This document shows, in pieces, positions 45,838 through 55,220 of a DNA stretch of 64,000 bases. How positions within the stretch are numbered: position 1 is the first letter of the stretch; every line of letters starts with the position of its first letter. Source of the DNA: Saprospiraceae bacterium (lineage in GTDB: Bacteria; Bacteroidota; Bacteroidia; Chitinophagales; Saprospiraceae). The translations under genes and the position numbers were made by a program. The notes under the pieces are model-generated. The model was not told the origin of the DNA. It did no database searches and saw only the letters and a list, made by a program, of their open reading frames with translations. The stretch covers positions 2,266,001 to 2,330,000 of the forward strand of contig JADJLQ010000001.1 of the NCBI GenBank assembly GCA_016709995.1, in the 5' to 3' direction.

Positions 45838-47249
45838 TAGTCTAATCCATATTTATCTACAAGATATACAAGCGAAGTCATAGCTGCCGCACCCAGCAAT
45901 AATTCCCTTTTATTGACAGTTCCAAACTGGTCTATGCGAGTGTGATGATAATCAAAATACCGTTGGCTGTCCGGCTGTAGGTTGGCGAGCAATCCTTTTT
46001 GACTCTTTAATGGGCCTATGTCTGCCCCACCTCCTCCGTTATAGATTTTTAGGTCAAATGGCTCTAAAAGATTAGACCAGTTATTGACCTTTTTAAAATA
46101 GTTTTCATATACCTCTTTATCAGCTGAGAAACCAAAACCCCGAGGTGTAAATCCACCTGAGTCGGACTCCAGTGCCAGGATATGCTTTTCTTTCCTGGCA
46201 TTGGAAGAATCTCCATAAGCTAAACCTCCACCCAATCCATTTTCTTCATTCATAAACATGACACATCTTAGCGATCTTAGCGGCTTGTATTTTAACGACT
46301 TTAAGGTGTGCAATACTTCAATACTTTGTACGCATCCTGCGCCATCATCATGTGCACCCTCTGCGACATCCCAGGAATCAAGATGTCCTCCAATGACAAT
46401 GAGCTCATCAGGATAGGTAGACCCGGTGATCTCTCCGATTACATTATAGGACAATGCAGGAGATAACATTTTGCAAGTATTACGGATAAAAACTTTGATT
46501 GGCCCTTTGCTTAACTCTCTGCTCAATAAGTCAGCACCATTGGTACTGATAGCCAAAGCAGGTATCAAAGTCTCCCCCTGCTGAAAATTGGTGGCCCCAG
46601 TGTGAGGTATATCGTCCTGACTCGTCGTCATACTTCTCACGATAGCTCCAACTGCACCGTATTTAGCAGCCAAAGCAGGGCCTCGTCCACGCTGATCCAC
46701 AGCACCTCCATATGCAGCAAAAGTCCTAAGTTGGGTAACCTCCATAGGCCTGTTAAAAAAAACAATTTTCCCTCTCAGTCTGGAAGTGCCCATTTTCTCC
46801 AGGGTATCCAATGATCTCACTTCTATGACTTCAGCGGTTAAACCTGATGGACCAGTACCCGTAGAATTGCCCAACGAAAGAGCATCCAAATCCTGCGTAC
46901 CAATGGAAGCAGCATTGACGATGCGCACTATTTCTTTTTCTCCTCTCGTCCAGTGGGGCACTGTACAAGGCTGAAGGTATACTTTATCGAATCCAAGGCT
47001 ATCCATGATCTGCTTTGTAAGCTCTACCGCGGCGGCGGCAGCAGGCGAACCAGCCAATCTACCAGGCGCTTCTGTTGTGAGGGACCGGAGCCATTCATAG
47101 GATTTTCCATTTGCAAGTACCTGGTTATGAATATTTTTCAACATCCAGGCATCCTGATCAATATTTGACTGAGCTGTCAAAAAACCACCTTTGAAAATAA
47201 CAATTAGCAGTAATAATTTAAAAATATTAGAGTAGGTATTTGGATTCAT
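45837..47249 (-). CDS. M28-family exported zinc aminopeptidase
   Basis: 470-aa protein with signal peptide (residues 1-28). A PA-like insertion lies about 130-240 (region around RLRGKIVFFNRPM). The M28 metal site is GGHLDSWDVAEGAHDDGAG (His and the two Asp of the bridge) with catalytic Glu in MNEENGLGGG, and later metal residues in SDSGGF and YHHTRIDQ. Most similar in layout to carboxypeptidase Q/aminopeptidase S types. Acts in the periplasm or outside. Overlaps hpt by 1 nt. Confidence 0.9.
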   Translation of the reverse strand: MNPNTYSNIFKLLLLIVIFKGGFLTAQSNIDQDAWMLKNIHNQVLANGKSYEWLRSLTTEAPGRLAGSPAAAAAVELTKQIMDSLGFDKVYLQPCTVPHWTRGEKEIVRIVNAASIGTQDLDALSLGNSTGTGPSGLTAEVIEVRSLDTLEKMGTSRLRGKIVFFNRPMEVTQLRTFAAYGGAVDQRGRGPALAAKYGAVGAIVRSMTTSQDDIPHTGATNFQQGETLIPALAISTNGADLLSRELSKGPIKVFIRNTCKMLSPALSYNVIGEITGSTYPDELIVIGGHLDSWDVAEGAHDDGAGCVQSIEVLHTLKSLKYKPLRSLRCVMFMNEENGLGGGLAYGDSSNARKEKHILALESDSGGFTPRGFGFSADKEVYENYFKKVNNWSNLLEPFDLKIYNGGGGADIGPLKSQKGLLANLQPDSQRYFDYHHTRIDQFGTVNKRELLLGAAAMTSLVYLVDKYGLD

Positions 47250-47326
47250 TTAAAATACATTTATGGGGTCAAGATATTAATTATCTGACTTTTTAAAGAT
47301 TAATTTGGTTTCATTTGGTTAGGGTC

Positions 47327-47361
47327 GAGGTAATGTGATGAAAATTGCATTACCTCTTTTT
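47327..47361 (+). terminator. Hairpin with T-tract and no upstream plus-strand gene
   Basis: GAGGTAATG (47327-47335) pairs with CATTACCTC (47348-47356), followed by TTTTTATTTT. It sits between divergent genes, so it does not end a known transcript. Possible attenuator, stable leader hairpin or remnant. Confidence 0.55.
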
Positions 47362-47469
47362 ATTTTAGGTATTTTATCTTCGTTTTAAGGCCAGAAGATT
47401 ATTTTATTCGTTTAGTTGAGAATTTAGGTGACTTTTTATTATAATTTCGTCCAAGTTACTAATTGATGT

Positions 47470-48084
47470 ATGCGGTTGATCCTACAGTTTTTAGAAGTTT
47501 TATTTAGTAAGTTCAGAAGTAAGGGAGACCCTACATTGGCTGATGAGGTGTTAGTAGCGCAGTATATCGATACGCAGGATGATCAATTATTTTCAATCCT
47601 GTACAATAGGTATTCTGCGAAAATATATGGTAAGTGTATCACCATGTTAAAGAATATGGAATCTGCACAAGACTGTACTCAGGAAATATTTATCAAAGTG
47701 CTAACCAATATTTCACGATTTAATCAACAATCAAGGTTCTCGACCTGGTTGTTTTCTATTACCTATAACCACTGCATCGATTTGATTCGCAAAAACAGAA
47801 AAAACTTTTTTGTCGATGTCAAGATGGAGCATGCTGATAAACAGGATGAAGTCAGTGATATTTTTTTGATGGAGACTAAAGTAAGTCGTCTAAAAAAGGT
47901 ATTGGGGGATATGGATGATGATGATAAAACCATATTGTTAATGAAGTACCAGGATGATCTCTCTATTAAAGAAATGGGGGATATTCTGGGGAAAGGGGAA
48001 AGTGCTATCAAAATGAAAATCCAAAGAGCGAAACACAAGTTTAAATCTATACACGACGAATTATTTAAAAATGAGGAAGATTAG
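47470..48084 (+). CDS. ECF-type RNA polymerase sigma factor
   Basis: 204-aa sigma factor. Region 2: YNRYSAKIYGKCITMLKNME, then DCTQEIFIKVL and STWLFSITYNHCIDLIRKN. Region 4: LGDMDDDDKTILLMKYQDDL, then ISEKEMGDILGKGESAIKMK-type helix-turn-helix. ATG at 47470 is used; an ATG 4 nt upstream is out of frame. Followed 21 nt later by a 72-aa gene and then MscS, all plus strand. No canonical anti-sigma factor is recognisable. Confidence 0.92.
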   Translation: MRLILQFLEVLFSKFRSKGDPTLADEVLVAQYIDTQDDQLFSILYNRYSAKIYGKCITMLKNMESAQDCTQEIFIKVLTNISRFNQQSRFSTWLFSITYNHCIDLIRKNRKNFFVDVKMEHADKQDEVSDIFLMETKVSRLKKVLGDMDDDDKTILLMKYQDDLSIKEMGDILGKGESAIKMKIQRAKHKFKSIHDELFKNEED

Positions 48085-48105
48085 TTTCAACTTAAAATTT
48101 AGTTT

Positions 48106-48324
48106 ATGAGTGTGAATAATTTTAAAGAATTAGAAAAAATGGAACTGGCGGAGCTAGGCAAACCACCGGAAGCCATAAAACAAAATGTTTCTCAAAACAT
48201 GAATGTCTTTAGGGCTATAGGAGATCTGATCGTTCTCTACCTTCCTCATTTTGGCAGGTCACTCATCAACATGTCAGGTGGTAATAGGAAAAACCCGCCA
48301 TCCAAATATCCTAATCAGAATTAA
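48106..48324 (+). CDS. Small conserved protein linked to ECF sigma and MscS genes
   Basis: 72 aa. A charged N-terminal half (NFKELEKMELAELGKPPEAI), then a hydrophobic amphipathic stretch around FRAIGDLIVLYLPHFG, and a basic Asn/Pro-rich end. It lacks a clear membrane helix, though residues 37-55 could bind the membrane. It lies 21 nt after the sigma factor stop and 31 nt before mscS. I do not recognise a named family; similar small ORFs after ECF sigma genes occur in Bacteroidota. An anti-sigma role is conceivable but unsupported. Confidence 0.7.
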   Translation: MSVNNFKELEKMELAELGKPPEAIKQNVSQNMNVFRAIGDLIVLYLPHFGRSLINMSGGNRKNPPSKYPNQN

Positions 48325-48355
48325 TTTTTTACCTCATCTCTAAACAAGAGTCCGC

Positions 48356-49213
48356 ATGGAAAACTCATTTGACTTGATCAGGCAGTTGCTTACCAGCATG
48401 GTCGCCACCTTACCTAAACTATTGGGGTGTCTGGTCATCCTGATCCTGGGCTATATCATATCAAAAATAGTGGCTTCAGTCATTAAAACGGTCATTTCAA
48501 AAGCTGGCGTAGATAAATTAGGGAAGAAAATAGAAGAAGTAGACTTCATTCGTAAAAACAACATTGAGATCAAAATCTCAGGAATACTCAGCAGGATCAT
48601 ATTCTATTTTATGATGCTGATATTTATAGTAGCAGCTACTGATGTACTGGGTATGCCTGCGCTCTCCGACCTTTTCAAAAATATGCTCAACTACATACCA
48701 AATGTAGTGGTAGCAGGCGTGCTCTTGCTGGTCGGCATCCTGGTCGCAGATGGTATCAGAAAAGCTATAGAGACCACAGGTAAGTCTTTGGGAATACCCT
48801 CTACCGGGATGTTGGCGACTGCTTTCTTTTATTTCATCATGATCAATTTCCTGATGGCTGCCCTTGGGCAATTACAAATAGATACCGGCTTTATAGAAAA
48901 AAATATTTTAATAGTCATTGGAGGCATTTCGCTTGCCTTCGCTATAGGATATGGATTAGCATCTAAAACTATCGTGTCCAATATCTTATCAGCTTTTTAT
49001 TCAAAAGACAAGATCAAAGTTGGCGATGAAGTCACTATAGATAATATCAGAGGAGAAATCTTAAACATCGATCGGTCTTCTGTCACTTTGCTTCTACCAA
49101 ACCACCAAAAATCCATTATACCATTGTCTAAAGTAACCGCAGAGAGCATCACTATCCATAAGGAAGCTCCCGATGAAATTGAATCTGCAGAAATAAAACA
49201 GCTCGAATCTTAA
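48356..49213 (+). CDS. MscS-family mechanosensitive channel
   Basis: 285 aa. Conserved N-terminal helix (ATLPKLLGCLVILILGYIIS), further helices at about 75-100, 115-135, 150-180 and 180-210, then the cytoplasmic beta domain start around GDEVTIDNIRGEILNIDRSS. The layout matches small bacterial MscS relatives with conserved TM helix repeats. Releases solutes under hypo-osmotic stress. Likely co-transcribed with the ECF sigma factor and 72-aa gene. Confidence 0.87.
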   Translation: MENSFDLIRQLLTSMVATLPKLLGCLVILILGYIISKIVASVIKTVISKAGVDKLGKKIEEVDFIRKNNIEIKISGILSRIIFYFMMLIFIVAATDVLGMPALSDLFKNMLNYIPNVVVAGVLLLVGILVADGIRKAIETTGKSLGIPSTGMLATAFFYFIMINFLMAALGQLQIDTGFIEKNILIVIGGISLAFAIGYGLASKTIVSNILSAFYSKDKIKVGDEVTIDNIRGEILNIDRSSVTLLLPNHQKSIIPLSKVTAESITIHKEAPDEIESAEIKQLES

Positions 49214-49254
49214 CCTAATTTAATTAATTATATAAAAATCAAAAACTACTTTTT

Positions 49255-50295
49255 ATGATGAAAAGAATACTTTTTTTATTTCTTGTATTGATTGCCTACT
49301 CTCTATCTGGTCAAAACGATGACGGAGCCCGTGCAGCTGCAGTACTCAAAGCCGCAGAAAAAGAGATTAAAGAAGACGGCTGGATCAGTGGTGGCGGATT
49401 TGGAATGGACATGGGACAATTATTGCAGATCAATCCTAAAGTAGGTGGTGGCGAAAATCGTCTGGGATTTGGAGGAGCTATAAGCATTTTTGCTAAATAT
49501 AAAAAAGGCCTTTTATCCTTTGACAATATTGGGTCATTCAATATGGGCCTGGTAAAATTGGGTACTGGTATATTGGCAAGTACCGCCAGTTTTGCTAAAG
49601 TGAAACAGCCTTTTCTAAAGTCAATAGATGAATTGAGGCTTGGATCGAGGTTGGGTTACAAAACCGGGGTAACTTCTAAATGGTCGTATGCTGTAGACTT
49701 TGGCTTTATCAGTCAATTGATGCCTACATATAGAGGTACCGACAACAAAAATTATGTGAAACAATTTCGTACATCGGAGATTCAAACCAACCTAGTATCG
49801 AAACTATTTGCTCCTGCCTATATCACTTTAGCCCCGGGGATAGATTATAAACCCAATGACAAAATTTCCTGGTTCTTTGCCCCGTTTGGTTACAAATCGG
49901 TAATTGTAGCAGACCGTGACCTTGCTCGACTAAATATACATGGCAATAAATGGACCAGCAACGAAGATTTTAAACTAACAGATAGTCAACTTGGAGGCAT
50001 GATAAAAGGCAACTACACCAATAAATATTTGGATGGCCGCATCAATCATTCGAGCGGATTAACCCTATTCTCAAATTATCTTAATGAACCCAACCATATT
50101 GATGTAGACTGGCTCAATGAATTTGGATTCAATATTTATAAAGGTTTTCAGATCTCTCTGCTCACAGATGTATTTTATGATCATGATGTCAAAGTGCAAA
50201 TAACGGACTACAGCGAAATAGGTGGTGTACGTGGCACCGGAAGAAGGGTTAGCTTTACAGAACAATTATTGGTCAAGTATAATATGATATTTTAA
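49255..50295 (+). CDS. DUF3078 outer-membrane protein
   Basis: 346-aa protein with signal peptide (about 1-18, SLSGQ) and a beta-strand-rich body. It matches the DUF3078 family of Bacteroidota: GWISGGGFGMDMGQLL, GGENRLGFGGAISIF, FAPAYITLAPGIDYKPND, then LTLFSNYLNEPNHIDVDWL. The last residue is Phe (KYNMIF), the usual barrel end signal. No function known. It lies 41 nt after mscS and has a strong terminator at 50320. Confidence 0.86.
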   Translation: MMKRILFLFLVLIAYSLSGQNDDGARAAAVLKAAEKEIKEDGWISGGGFGMDMGQLLQINPKVGGGENRLGFGGAISIFAKYKKGLLSFDNIGSFNMGLVKLGTGILASTASFAKVKQPFLKSIDELRLGSRLGYKTGVTSKWSYAVDFGFISQLMPTYRGTDNKNYVKQFRTSEIQTNLVSKLFAPAYITLAPGIDYKPNDKISWFFAPFGYKSVIVADRDLARLNIHGNKWTSNEDFKLTDSQLGGMIKGNYTNKYLDGRINHSSGLTLFSNYLNEPNHIDVDWLNEFGFNIYKGFQISLLTDVFYDHDVKVQITDYSEIGGVRGTGRRVSFTEQLLVKYNMIF

Positions 50296-50319
50296 TAAAC
50301 AGACCAACTCAGACGGAAG

Positions 50320-50361
50320 AGCAGTAAAATTGAATTTTTCTCAATTTTACTGCTTTTTTTT
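50320..50361 (+). terminator. Strong Rho-independent terminator
   Basis: AGCAGTAAAATTGA (50320-50333) pairs with TCAATTTTACTGCT (50341-50354), 7-nt loop, then TTTTTTTTAT. Ends the DUF3078 transcript and probably the sigma-MscS operon. Confidence 0.93.
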
Positions 50362-50379
50362 ATTTATATTAAAGTCAAT

Positions 50380-51141
50380 ATGAAAGCAATTCACCTTGCC
50401 ATCCCGATTACTTTATTGACTTTATTTTGCGCGGCAATGATTTTCATTAGTGATGCCCGTTGGTCTATTGGCATGGGAATCGGACTAGTATCATTGGTGG
50501 CTATATTCATGCTTAAGGACGCAATTGATTGGAGATATTACCAAAAATATCCGCCTCAACTGGATTCCCAAATCAAACTACTTCTGCATCATGTACCATT
50601 CTACAAACAATTGGATGATGCCCAACAGAAAAAATTTGAACTGAGGTTGGAGCTATTTAAATTGAATCATGAATATAGATTGCAACCTTTTAGAAATCAA
50701 GATGAAGAAGAAGAGATTGATGCTCCGGAAGACATAAAGTATCTCAGTTCGGTGCCTGCGATAATGCTGACCATGGAAGATGATGACTATTTGGCTACTC
50801 AAATTGAACTCCTGGTATTTTACAATCATCCATTCCCTTCACCAAGATATAAGGCTCTCCATCATAGTGAGAGTAATATTGAAGACAAACTTTTAATTTT
50901 TTCAATTCCTAACTTAAGAAAAGGAGTCCTGGAGCCGTTTGTCTTTTTGGACATTGCTATGTATGAATGGGCTAAAATCCTCGGCAAACTGGACATGACA
51001 GCATCCTGGGAAAATTTTGAAGCTTCCTATGGACTTACCAAATCTCAAATTGAAGCTGCAATTGGACTGACCAACCCCGATATACGGGCCATCTCTAAGC
51101 TTTTCCAGGTCCACCGGTCTTATCTCCATTTGTTGAAATAA
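50380..51141 (+). CDS. MtfA (M90)-like protein lacking the zinc-peptidase motif
   Basis: 253 aa. Two membrane helices at about 5-25 and 30-47 precede a cytoplasmic domain that follows the M90/MtfA pattern: LLHHVPFYKQLDDAQQKKFE, a middle SVPAIMLTMEDDDYLATQIEL and IELLVFYNHPFPSPRY. At the position of the HExxH zinc helix (HEFAH in MtfA), the sequence reads AMYEWAKIL: both His are replaced, by Tyr and Lys, while Glu stays. So if homologous it is a non-catalytic relative. It has its own spacer after a strong terminator. Assignment is by pattern and remains moderate. Confidence 0.55.
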   Translation: MKAIHLAIPITLLTLFCAAMIFISDARWSIGMGIGLVSLVAIFMLKDAIDWRYYQKYPPQLDSQIKLLLHHVPFYKQLDDAQQKKFELRLELFKLNHEYRLQPFRNQDEEEEIDAPEDIKYLSSVPAIMLTMEDDDYLATQIELLVFYNHPFPSPRYKALHHSESNIEDKLLIFSIPNLRKGVLEPFVFLDIAMYEWAKILGKLDMTASWENFEASYGLTKSQIEAAIGLTNPDIRAISKLFQVHRSYLHLLK

Positions 51142-51171
51142 ACGGAAGCAATAAATTAAGCTTCATCCAGA

Positions 51172-53952
51172 TTACTTTCCTTCCAACTCCGTTTCATTTT
51201 GACTGTCTTTTATGTTTTTGGCAGTATCCTCTACATCTTTTGCAGCCTTATTCAGTTTATCTATAGATTTGTCTCTGGACAACTTGGTTTTAAGATCAGT
51301 ATCTACGCTATCCATAGAGCTATGATACAAGTCTCCGTCGGGGTTGAGTTTTGATTTAAAAGTAAACCCTTTTATATCTGTATCGACCATGATGGTATCT
51401 CCAGAATTAAATGTACCTGACAAAAGAAATTTGGCCAATTCGTCGATGATGTCACCTTGAATTACGCGTTTTAATGGCCTGGCTCCAAACTGAGGATCGT
51501 AACCAAGATCAACCAACAGATTAAGTGCTGACTCCGTCAATTCTATATCTAGGCTTTGTTTAGCCAGATTTTTCTTAACAGATTTGAGGGACAAAACCGC
51601 AATTTTTTTCATCTCTGGTTTGGTCAAAGGCAAGAACATGATCTTGTCATCAATACGATTGAGAAACTCTGGTCTCATATTTTCTTTGAGCAAATCAAAG
51701 ACTTCGAGTTTGGTAGTTTCTATAATCTCAGTCCTGTGCTTATCTCCAAGCGCTTCGAGATCCTCGAAGTTCTCAAGGATTTTATCAGCTCCCATATTAG
51801 AAGTCATGATGATGATGGTGTTCTTAAAGTTGGCGACTCTTCCTTTGTTATCTGTGAGTCTGCCATCATCTAAAACCTGCAACAATATATTGAAGGTATC
51901 CGGATGTGCTTTTTCTATTTCGTCTAACAAAACTATTGAATAGGGTCTTCTCCTTACGGCCTCTGTCAATTGCCCACCTTCGTCATATCCTACATAACCT
52001 GGAGGAGCACCAATCAATCGGGACACAGAGTGTTTTTCTTGAAACTCACTCATATCTATCCTAATGATGGCTTTATCATCATTGAACAATACTTCGGCCA
52101 AAGCTTTGGCCAATTCCGTTTTACCCACACCGGTGGGTCCTAAAAAAATAAACGATCCGATAGGTCTATTGGGATCACCTAAGCCAGCCCTGCTGCGTCG
52201 GACTGCATCACAAACAGCTTTGACAGCAGCTGCTTGTCCAATAAGTCTTTTTCCAATCTCATCTTCCAGTGTCAGGAGCTTACCCCGCTCACTTTGCAAC
52301 ATTTTTTGGATAGGTATGCCGGTCATTTTGGATACCACTCCGGCGATATCATTGGCTGTGACTTCCTGATTGGTAAATCGGTTGTCCTCAGGAAGCTCAT
52401 TTAATTTGGCTTCTGCGTCGGCTAGCTTTTTCTCTGCTTCCTTTAAGGTGCCGTAACGGATCTTGGCTACAGTCTCATAATTGCTTTCTCGCTCAGCCTT
52501 ATCTGCCTGACCTTCAAGATCTTCCATCTCCTTTTTGATGGCCTGTATCTGATCCACGATCTCTTTTTCATTTTTCCATGACGCACTGACGATATCCATC
52601 TTTTCCTTTGCTTCTGCCAGCGTTTTATTGATTGCGTCAAATTTATTGAGATCATTATCTCGTTTGATGACCTCTTTCTCTATTTCCAGTTGCCTTACCC
52701 GGCGTTGTAACTCATCCACCTCATCCGGCACACTATCCAGCTCAAGTCTGAGTTTGGCAGCAGCTTCGTCTATCAAATCAATTGCTTTATCAGGCAGCTG
52801 CCTGTCCTGAATATATCTGCTTGACAATTCTGCAGCAGCTACCAGCGCCTCATCCAAAATATTTATTTTATGAAAGACCTCGTATTTGTCCTGGATGCCA
52901 CGAAGGATAGAGATAGTCTCTTCTATGCTGGGCTCGTCTATAAAAACAGTCTGAAATCTTCTTACCAGCGCCTTGTCGTTTTCAAAATATTTTTGGTATT
53001 CATCCATCGTGGTTGCCCCAATGGTATGGAGCTCACCTCTGGCCAAAGCTGGTTTGAGAATATTGGCAGCATCTATGGCACCCTGGCCACCACCGGCTCC
53101 TATCAATGTATGTATTTCATCAATAAATAGGATCACAGTATCTCCAGATTCTTTCACTTCTTTGATCACTGCTTTTAATCTTTCTTCAAATTCGCCTTTA
53201 TATTTTGCACCTGCTACGAGGGACGCCATATCCAGGGAAAATATTTGTTTATTCCTAAGGTTTTCAGGCACATCCTGGCGCACAATCCTCCAGGCGATTC
53301 CTTCTACGATGGCGGTCTTGCCCACACCAGCTTCTCCTAAGAGTATTGGATTATTTTTTTTCCGCCTGGATAAAATATGCAAGATCCTTCGGATTTCGTC
53401 ATCCCTCCCCACTATAGGATCCAAATCACCATTTTCAGCCCGTTCGTTGAGATTGACTGCATATTTTCCCAATGCATTATAGTTGTTTTCAGCACCTTGT
53501 TCTTTGACAGACCTCCCTTTGCGGAGCTCTTTAATTGCATTTTTTATACCTGCTTCTGTCGCTCCGCAATTTTTTAATAACTGTGCGGTCTTATCTGAGC
53601 CAAGCAAGATACCCAGTAATATAAGCTCCATACTGATGAAGTCATCACCAAATTCTTTTAATTGTGTTTTGGCCCTGGCCAATGACTGGTTGGCCTCATT
53701 AGACAAAGCCTGTTTGACATCAGACCCCTGGACTTTAGGATAATTTTGTATCAGCCGATCCAATTCCAGTTTGAGTGTAGCAATGTTAACTCCGCTTTTT
53801 TTCAATATAAAATCACTTACACTGGATTCTGTGAGCATAATGCCTTTGAGCAAATGCGGATTATCGACTATTTGTTGATCGAGTGTCTCAGCTATTCTCT
53901 GAGCTTCCAGGATACACTCCTGAGCTTTTACTGTAAATTGATCGTAGGTCAT
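51172..53952 (-). CDS. clpB: ClpB disaggregase with C-terminal extension
   Basis: 926 aa from the ATG at 53952 (MTYDQFTVKAQE); the longer frame adds non-homologous residues. Clp_N domain, NBD1 with Walker A GEAGVGKT, a long coiled-coil middle domain (about 400-530, LEIEKEVIKRDNDLNKFD) and NBD2 with GPTGVGKTE, pore loop GAPPGYVGYDEGG and arginine-finger region. ClpB is usually about 860 residues; here a charged, Lys/Asp-rich tail of about 60 residues follows the normal end (SGTFNSGDTIMVDTD). Works with DnaK to rescue aggregated proteins. No heat-shock operator recognised. Confidence 0.95.
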   Translation of the reverse strand: MTYDQFTVKAQECILEAQRIAETLDQQIVDNPHLLKGIMLTESSVSDFILKKSGVNIATLKLELDRLIQNYPKVQGSDVKQALSNEANQSLARAKTQLKEFGDDFISMELILLGILLGSDKTAQLLKNCGATEAGIKNAIKELRKGRSVKEQGAENNYNALGKYAVNLNERAENGDLDPIVGRDDEIRRILHILSRRKKNNPILLGEAGVGKTAIVEGIAWRIVRQDVPENLRNKQIFSLDMASLVAGAKYKGEFEERLKAVIKEVKESGDTVILFIDEIHTLIGAGGGQGAIDAANILKPALARGELHTIGATTMDEYQKYFENDKALVRRFQTVFIDEPSIEETISILRGIQDKYEVFHKINILDEALVAAAELSSRYIQDRQLPDKAIDLIDEAAAKLRLELDSVPDEVDELQRRVRQLEIEKEVIKRDNDLNKFDAINKTLAEAKEKMDIVSASWKNEKEIVDQIQAIKKEMEDLEGQADKAERESNYETVAKIRYGTLKEAEKKLADAEAKLNELPEDNRFTNQEVTANDIAGVVSKMTGIPIQKMLQSERGKLLTLEDEIGKRLIGQAAAVKAVCDAVRRSRAGLGDPNRPIGSFIFLGPTGVGKTELAKALAEVLFNDDKAIIRIDMSEFQEKHSVSRLIGAPPGYVGYDEGGQLTEAVRRRPYSIVLLDEIEKAHPDTFNILLQVLDDGRLTDNKGRVANFKNTIIIMTSNMGADKILENFEDLEALGDKHRTEIIETTKLEVFDLLKENMRPEFLNRIDDKIMFLPLTKPEMKKIAVLSLKSVKKNLAKQSLDIELTESALNLLVDLGYDPQFGARPLKRVIQGDIIDELAKFLLSGTFNSGDTIMVDTDIKGFTFKSKLNPDGDLYHSSMDSVDTDLKTKLSRDKSIDKLNKAAKDVEDTAKNIKDSQNETELEGK

Positions 53953-54103
53953 GTTATTAGTCTTATTTGTATCAAAATACAATATATCAATTTGTTTACC
54001 AAACTACTTAAAATGCTAAAATCCGAATAATTGACAGTATTATGCTCTAAGGAGATGACTATTCGTCAGGTTAAGGTCGGCATATACCGAGCCAAAATGA
54101 GAG

Positions 54104-54985
54104 TTAAACAATGATATGATCCAATTCCTCTCTATAGGCTAGAGGGGTTTTACCAGTTATAGATTTAAAAAGTCTATTAAAATGGGAGGAATTATTAAAC
54201 CCGCTATCAAAACAAACCTCGGAGATGCTTAATGAGGTATCAGATAATAATTTGCAGGCATAGCTAACCCTGAAATCATTGACGAACTCCGTAAATGTTT
54301 TTCCGGTGACCCGCTTAAAATATCTGCAAAAAGAGGGTATCTCCATAGAAACAAGATCTGAAATCTCTGCTAAGGTGATTTCTTCCGTAAAATGTTGCTT
54401 GACATATTCATGCACTCTGCCTATTTTATCATTGTCTTGCTTTTTGTATACCAGGGCAGGTCCATTGGTATTCAGTACCTGGTCATCATCAGAAGATGCC
54501 AAATCTCTAAATATTTTTAGCAGGCCAATTAGTTTTTCAAATGTGTTACTTACAGACAAATCCTCCAGGTGCTCCCCTATTTCTTTCTTAGTACGACCAT
54601 GGAATACTACTCCGGAAGCAGCTTTATTCATCAATTGGTCCACCCCTTTCATTTCAGGAATGGAGAAAAAGGATGGCCCAAGAAAATCAGGCCTCAATTG
54701 AATTACAATTTCTGATCTATGTCCTAGCAATCTTTCGGTGAATCCGTAATGTGGTAAATTGGGTCCCAATAAGATGAGATCTCCATTATTATATTGAGAA
54801 ATGTGGTTCCCAATATGCCTTTTGGCAGAGCCTGACTTAATATATACCAGCTCAATCTCCGGATGATAATGCCAAAATGGCTTGAGATTAGGCTCTGCTT
54901 CTTCAAACCGTCTAAAGGTAAATGACTGATCAAAACTCGGCGCAATTAGTTCAAGGACGGGCGCAGTGCCAAGCATGTTTTTCAT
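54104..54985 (-). CDS. AraC-family regulator with N-terminal cupin
   Basis: 293 aa. Residues 1-120 form a cupin effector domain (FRRFEEAEPNLKPFWHYHPEIEL); the C-terminal 100 residues hold two helix-turn-helix motifs (EITLAEISDLVSMEIPSFCR, then LSISEVCFDSGFNNSSHFNR, with FKSITGKTPLAYREEL at the end). Probably senses a small ligand. Divergent from the secreted protein at 55221 (235-nt spacer), which makes that gene a plausible target. Confidence 0.9.
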   Translation of the reverse strand: MKNMLGTAPVLELIAPSFDQSFTFRRFEEAEPNLKPFWHYHPEIELVYIKSGSAKRHIGNHISQYNNGDLILLGPNLPHYGFTERLLGHRSEIVIQLRPDFLGPSFFSIPEMKGVDQLMNKAASGVVFHGRTKKEIGEHLEDLSVSNTFEKLIGLLKIFRDLASSDDDQVLNTNGPALVYKKQDNDKIGRVHEYVKQHFTEEITLAEISDLVSMEIPSFCRYFKRVTGKTFTEFVNDFRVSYACKLLSDTSLSISEVCFDSGFNNSSHFNRLFKSITGKTPLAYREELDHIIV

Positions 54986-55220
54986 AAAGATGGAATCATA
55001 ATGAAATACAAATGTGCTATTCCTAAAATTACCAAGGTATTAATTAACAAAAAATTGGCTTAAATCAGGCATTTAAAATTTTGGTGAAAAAATTATTTCC
55101 AAATTCATGTTGGTTAATCTGGTATTAAGATCTGAAAATCCAAATGAAGGATGGCTGGCCTCTCTACCTTCATCTTTGTATCATAATTAATTCAAATTTT
55201 TCAATTTAAATTTTTAACCT

